In this document: piece after piece, positions 61,110 to 64,000 of the stretch | Numbering within the stretch: position 1 is the stretch's first letter | Layout of the letters: every line of letters begins with the position of its first letter | Source of the DNA: UBA7867 sp964579205 | GTDB taxonomy: Bacteria > Bacillota > Clostridia > Christensenellales > UBA1242 | Direction: 5' to 3' | Assembly (NCBI GenBank): GCA_964579205.1 | Contig: CAZOFH010000006.1 | Coordinates: forward strand, 1-64,000 | Length of the DNA: 64,000 bases | Notes under the pieces: generated by a model | The model's input: only the letters and a program-made list of their open reading frames with translations | What the model was told of the DNA's origin: nothing | Database searches by the model: none | Translations under genes and position numbers: made by a program

Positions 61110-63377
61110 CTAATTTTCACTCTTTTCTGTATTTGATTTGCTCTTTTCGGCATTTTTGGCTTTTGGAGCCGTCTCTGCAGCAGGCTTTTCTGCTACTTTT
61201 TCTGTAGTCTCTGCGGCTTTTTTGGGCTCGGCGCCTGCAGCCTGTGAGTCGGCAGCAGGGGTAGCAGGTTTGGCCTCGGCGGCTTTGGGCTCATCCTTTA
61301 GGGTATCTGTCTTTTTCGCCTTTGACTGCCCAGTACCTGCATTGGTATAAGCCTCAAAAACGGTCTTTTCCAAATCGTCCATCGCGCTCATAGTCTGGGC
61401 TGCTTTTGCCTCTTGCTCTTGCTTTTTGCGAGCCAAAACCTCGGCATCCTTTTGCTTGCGCGCAGCGGTCCTAGCGTCCATCGCGTCCATAACTTGCTGA
61501 GCGGTCTTGCCCGACATCAACTCGTCAACCTCTTGAGAATAAATCGTCTTTCTCTCGATAAGGACTTTTGCCATTTCGTCCAAAATACTACGGTTTTTGG
61601 TCAAAATATCGATAGCGCGTTTCTCTCCGTCTTCGATAAATGCCTTGACCTCTTGGTCGATGAGGTTGGCAGTTTGCTCACTGATATTTGAGTGTTGTTG
61701 AAAATCTCTGCCCAAGAACACTTCGCCACCAGAAGCGTAGCAAACAGGACCCAATTTTTCGCTCATACCGTATTTGGTCACCATATCGCGAGCGATATTG
61801 GTAGCGACCTCGATATCGTTTGACGGACCAGTAGCGACCTTGCCAAAAATCAACTTTTCGGCAGCACGACCACCCATCAAACCAGCGATTTGGTCAAGCA
61901 TTTCGTCACGAGTAAGAGTATAAACATCGCCACCGTGTTTGCGGTCGATTTGACTAGTCATACCACCCGACATACCGCGAGGGATAATGGTCACCTCTTG
62001 AACCTCTTTATCATCACCATTGATAGTCTTGATAACGATTGCGTGACCAGCCTCGTGATAAGCGGTAGATTTTTTCTCTTCTTCGCTGAGTTTGCGATTC
62101 TTCTTTTGCGGACCATATTCCACTTTGAGCGAACCCTCAAAAATATCCGTTTCGGTAATCAAATTACGGTTGTCACGGACAGCCAAAATAGCCGCCTCGT
62201 TCAAAATATTTTCGATATCCGCACCCGTGGTAGAAGGCAAACGCCTAGCGATACCCTCCCAATCGATGTCGTCTGCAAAAGGCTTATTCTTGGCATAAAG
62301 TTTGAGAATCTTGATCCTACCCTCGAGGTCAGGTACATTGACTACGATGCGTCTATCGAACCTACCTGCACGCAAAAGTGCTGGGTCGAGGACATCTGGG
62401 CGGTTGGTCGCAGCAATTACTACTATACCTGCACTAGACTCAAAACCGTCCATTTGCACGAGCAACTGGTTGAGCGTCTGCTCACGCTCATCATTGGTGT
62501 TGCCTAACCCCGCACCTCTCTGGCGACCTACGGCATCAATCTCGTCGATAAAGATTAGGCAAGGACTGCTGCGTTTCGCCGTCTCAAACAGGTCACGCAC
62601 ACGAGCAGCACCCACACCGACGTACATCTCTACAAAGTCACTACCAGTGATACTAAAGAATGGCACGCCTGCCTCACCAGCGATCGCTTTTGCGAGCAAA
62701 GTCTTACCCGTACCCGGAGGTCCCACGAGCATTACACCCTTAGGAATCCTAGCACCCATACTAGTGAATTTGCCGGGATTTTTTAAGAATTCTACAATCT
62801 CTTGCATCTCTTGCTTCTCTTCGTCACAACCAGCGACATCGGCGAAACGAACCTTTAGCCCGCTATCCATTCTCGCTTTGCTACGACCGAACTCGCCATT
62901 TTTGCCAGACATTTTGGTCATTGCCTTGTACACAAAGTAACCCAATGCCACTATCATCAATATATAAATATAAGGCAAAATCTGCGACAAGAACGACTCA
63001 GACACAGGGGCTGCGGTAATACCTATCTCAGGAGAAACCTCCTCTACCTTGTGCTGAATGTCCTCTACCTGATAGGTATAAGCGACTACCACATAAAAGT
63101 CATACTCTTTTGGAAAAGCCTCTTTTTTCGCGGCAGTCTCCTCTGCGGTCTCACCCTTGTAAATACCATAAACGGTAGTACCATAAAAGTGGACAGCAGC
63201 GACCTGAGTGTCGGCACTAGATGTGCCAAGTTTCTCATAAAACTCGTCAATACTGATTTCTTTTTTAGCATTACCGCTACCGACAAAGTTGAATATCAGC
63301 ACGAGAGCCAAAAAGATTAGCAAGACGATCGGGAATATTGGGATACGCTTTTGCCCATTATTCATTGGTTTATTCAT
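61110..63377 (-). CDS. ftsH: ATP-dependent zinc metalloprotease FtsH
   Basis: 755 residues. TM1 (about 12-32), periplasmic-type domain to about 130, TM2 (about 133-152), AAA domain with Walker A GPPGTGKT (219-226), Walker B IFIDEID and SRH region, then the protease HEAGH (441-445). The last 95 residues are an Ala/Lys/Glu/Pro tail (AAEAKPATPAADSQAAGAEP), an unusually long low-complexity extension. It degrades misfolded membrane and regulatory proteins. AAGGAG lies 8 bases before the ATG. Confidence 0.97.
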   Translation of the reverse strand: MNKPMNNGQKRIPIFPIVLLIFLALVLIFNFVGSGNAKKEISIDEFYEKLGTSSADTQVAAVHFYGTTVYGIYKGETAEETAAKKEAFPKEYDFYVVVAYTYQVEDIQHKVEEVSPEIGITAAPVSESFLSQILPYIYILMIVALGYFVYKAMTKMSGKNGEFGRSKARMDSGLKVRFADVAGCDEEKQEMQEIVEFLKNPGKFTSMGARIPKGVMLVGPPGTGKTLLAKAIAGEAGVPFFSITGSDFVEMYVGVGAARVRDLFETAKRSSPCLIFIDEIDAVGRQRGAGLGNTNDEREQTLNQLLVQMDGFESSAGIVVIAATNRPDVLDPALLRAGRFDRRIVVNVPDLEGRIKILKLYAKNKPFADDIDWEGIARRLPSTTGADIENILNEAAILAVRDNRNLITETDIFEGSLKVEYGPQKKNRKLSEEEKKSTAYHEAGHAIVIKTINGDDKEVQEVTIIPRGMSGGMTSQIDRKHGGDVYTLTRDEMLDQIAGLMGGRAAEKLIFGKVATGPSNDIEVATNIARDMVTKYGMSEKLGPVCYASGGEVFLGRDFQQHSNISEQTANLIDQEVKAFIEDGEKRAIDILTKNRSILDEMAKVLIERKTIYSQEVDELMSGKTAQQVMDAMDARTAARKQKDAEVLARKKQEQEAKAAQTMSAMDDLEKTVFEAYTNAGTGQSKAKKTDTLKDEPKAAEAKPATPAADSQAAGAEPKKAAETTEKVAEKPAAETAPKAKNAEKSKSNTEKSEN

Positions 63378-63511
63378 TCAATCACTCCTTGTCAAAATTC
63401 CATTAATTTTATAATTAATATTGTCAAGTATATCATAATTAAAACAAAAAATAAAGCATTTAACAATAATTTGAATTGATTTTTACATAAAAATCGCAAA
63501 TGTACAAAATT

Positions 63512-64000
63512 TCACAGCGCGGAAATATTGGTGATAAAGTAGAAAAGTGCGTTTTTATCATCCATTTCTCCCGCTTTGATTTGATAATCGAGCCGCGCGC
63601 CCAAATCCAAAATTTTCTTTAATTGAGCGGGCGAAAACTTTGCACCAGTCTCCCTAGAGATTTTGACCGCATACTCTTTTATCCCTAGTTTTTGGGCAAC
63701 GGCGGCGGCATTGCTTTCCTTGCTCGATATCGCAAAAAACATCCGCCTAAAACTATTCACTATCATCATCAGTAGCATTTGCGGAGCCTCTTTGCGCAGT
63801 AGCAACTGCTCGACTATTTGCATAGCCCGAGCGCCATTTTTTGCACCGACAGCATTACTCAACTCGTACACAGCAAACTCTATCTCTCGATGCACGTTCT
63901 GCTCTACTATTTCGCTGGTGACCACGCCCCCCGCGCCCAATAAATTGCCCAATTTTATCACTTCATTATTGATACGCGTGTAGTCGCTCCCACAAAAATT
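63512..64000 (-). CDS. holA: DNA polymerase III delta subunit, C-terminal part (5' end outside window)
   Basis: The open frame runs to the right edge without a start: translated, the visible N-side reads NFCGSDYTRINNEVIKLGN, where the conserved delta motif of the TRINNEI-x-KL type is found. An internal GTG is not the true start. The rest (EIEFAVYELSNAVGAKNGAR, then LLMMIVNSFRRMFF and LGIKEYAVK) fits domain III of HolA. The delta subunit opens the sliding clamp within the clamp loader. About 162 residues are present. Confidence 0.88.
   Translation of the reverse strand, partial: NFCGSDYTRINNEVIKLGNLLGAGGVVTSEIVEQNVHREIEFAVYELSNAVGAKNGARAMQIVEQLLLRKEAPQMLLMMIVNSFRRMFFAISSKESNAAAVAQKLGIKEYAVKISRETGAKFSPAQLKKILDLGARLDYQIKAGEMDDKNALFYFITNISAL

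Overview
The window looks like a chromosomal segment of an uncultured, low-to-mid GC Bacillota of the Clostridia type. Evidence: strong AGGAGG-type ribosome binding sites, TTGACA-N17-TATAAT promoters, a free-standing rpsL-rpsG-fusA-tuf operon, a ylxM-ffh-rpsP-rimM-trmD operon, and the spore maturation pair spmA/spmB. I cannot name the genus. The left edge is the 5' end of a 23S rRNA gene and the right edge cuts the 5' end of holA.

Layout. 1-0.8 kb: 23S rRNA start (minus strand) with its own promoter and no 16S next to it. 0.96-4.4 kb: a lipoprotein with a transglutaminase-like domain and a membrane protein. 4.5-9.1 kb: str operon. 9.2-13.8 kb: Ca2+/cation exchanger, VanW protein, small unknown genes and a Cys-rich protein. 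13.9-23.9 kb: a ribosome-biogenesis block (rplS with a structured leader, yraN, rbgA, trmD, rimM, rpsP, ffh, ylxM) with four tandem paralogs of an unrecognised family placed between trmD and rbgA. 24-25.5 kb: lytic transglycosylase and DegV-like protein. 25.9-29 kb: an AT-rich restriction-modification cassette with terminal inverted repeats that sits inside the stem of a terminator and carries a heavily structured non-coding segment. 29-36.6 kb: secreted protein, degenerate ABC ATPase with a PucR-type HTH protein, a serine-palmitoyltransferase-like enzyme, prfA-prmC, rpmE and two poorly defined genes. 36.9-44.7 kb: murC, two DUF11-type proteins, a collagen-like protein, a 57-codon gene, rlmH and an unknown gene. 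44.7-48.3 kb: rsmA-tatD, spmA-spmB and an MBL-fold hydrolase. 48.4-53.8 kb: ADP-forming acyl-CoA synthetase, GGCT-like protein, phosphodiesterase-like protein, GtrA-like protein. 54-64 kb: metG, an OLD-like ATPase with a membrane protein, a DUF5131 protein, a membrane protein, ftsH and holA.

How it fits together. Most conserved genes serve translation: ribosomal proteins S12, S7, S16, L19 and L31, EF-G, EF-Tu, RF1 and its methylase PrmC, tRNA and rRNA methylases, SRP, ribosome-assembly GTPase and MetRS. Surface or spore-associated genes (spmA/B, collagen-like, DUF11, Cys-rich, VanW) form a second theme. Accessory or defence-like content is the R-M cassette and possibly the OLD-like ATPase pair.

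Three non-coding features stand out. One is a family of about 80-87 bp GC-rich repeats, three copies, that each fold on paper into a closed stem with three hairpins, the loops and lower stem sequences varying while pairing is kept. Another is the structured region upstream of the R-M genes. The third is a duplicated bidirectional terminator near 60.0-60.3 kb. No tRNA gene, CRISPR array, transposase or integrase was seen.
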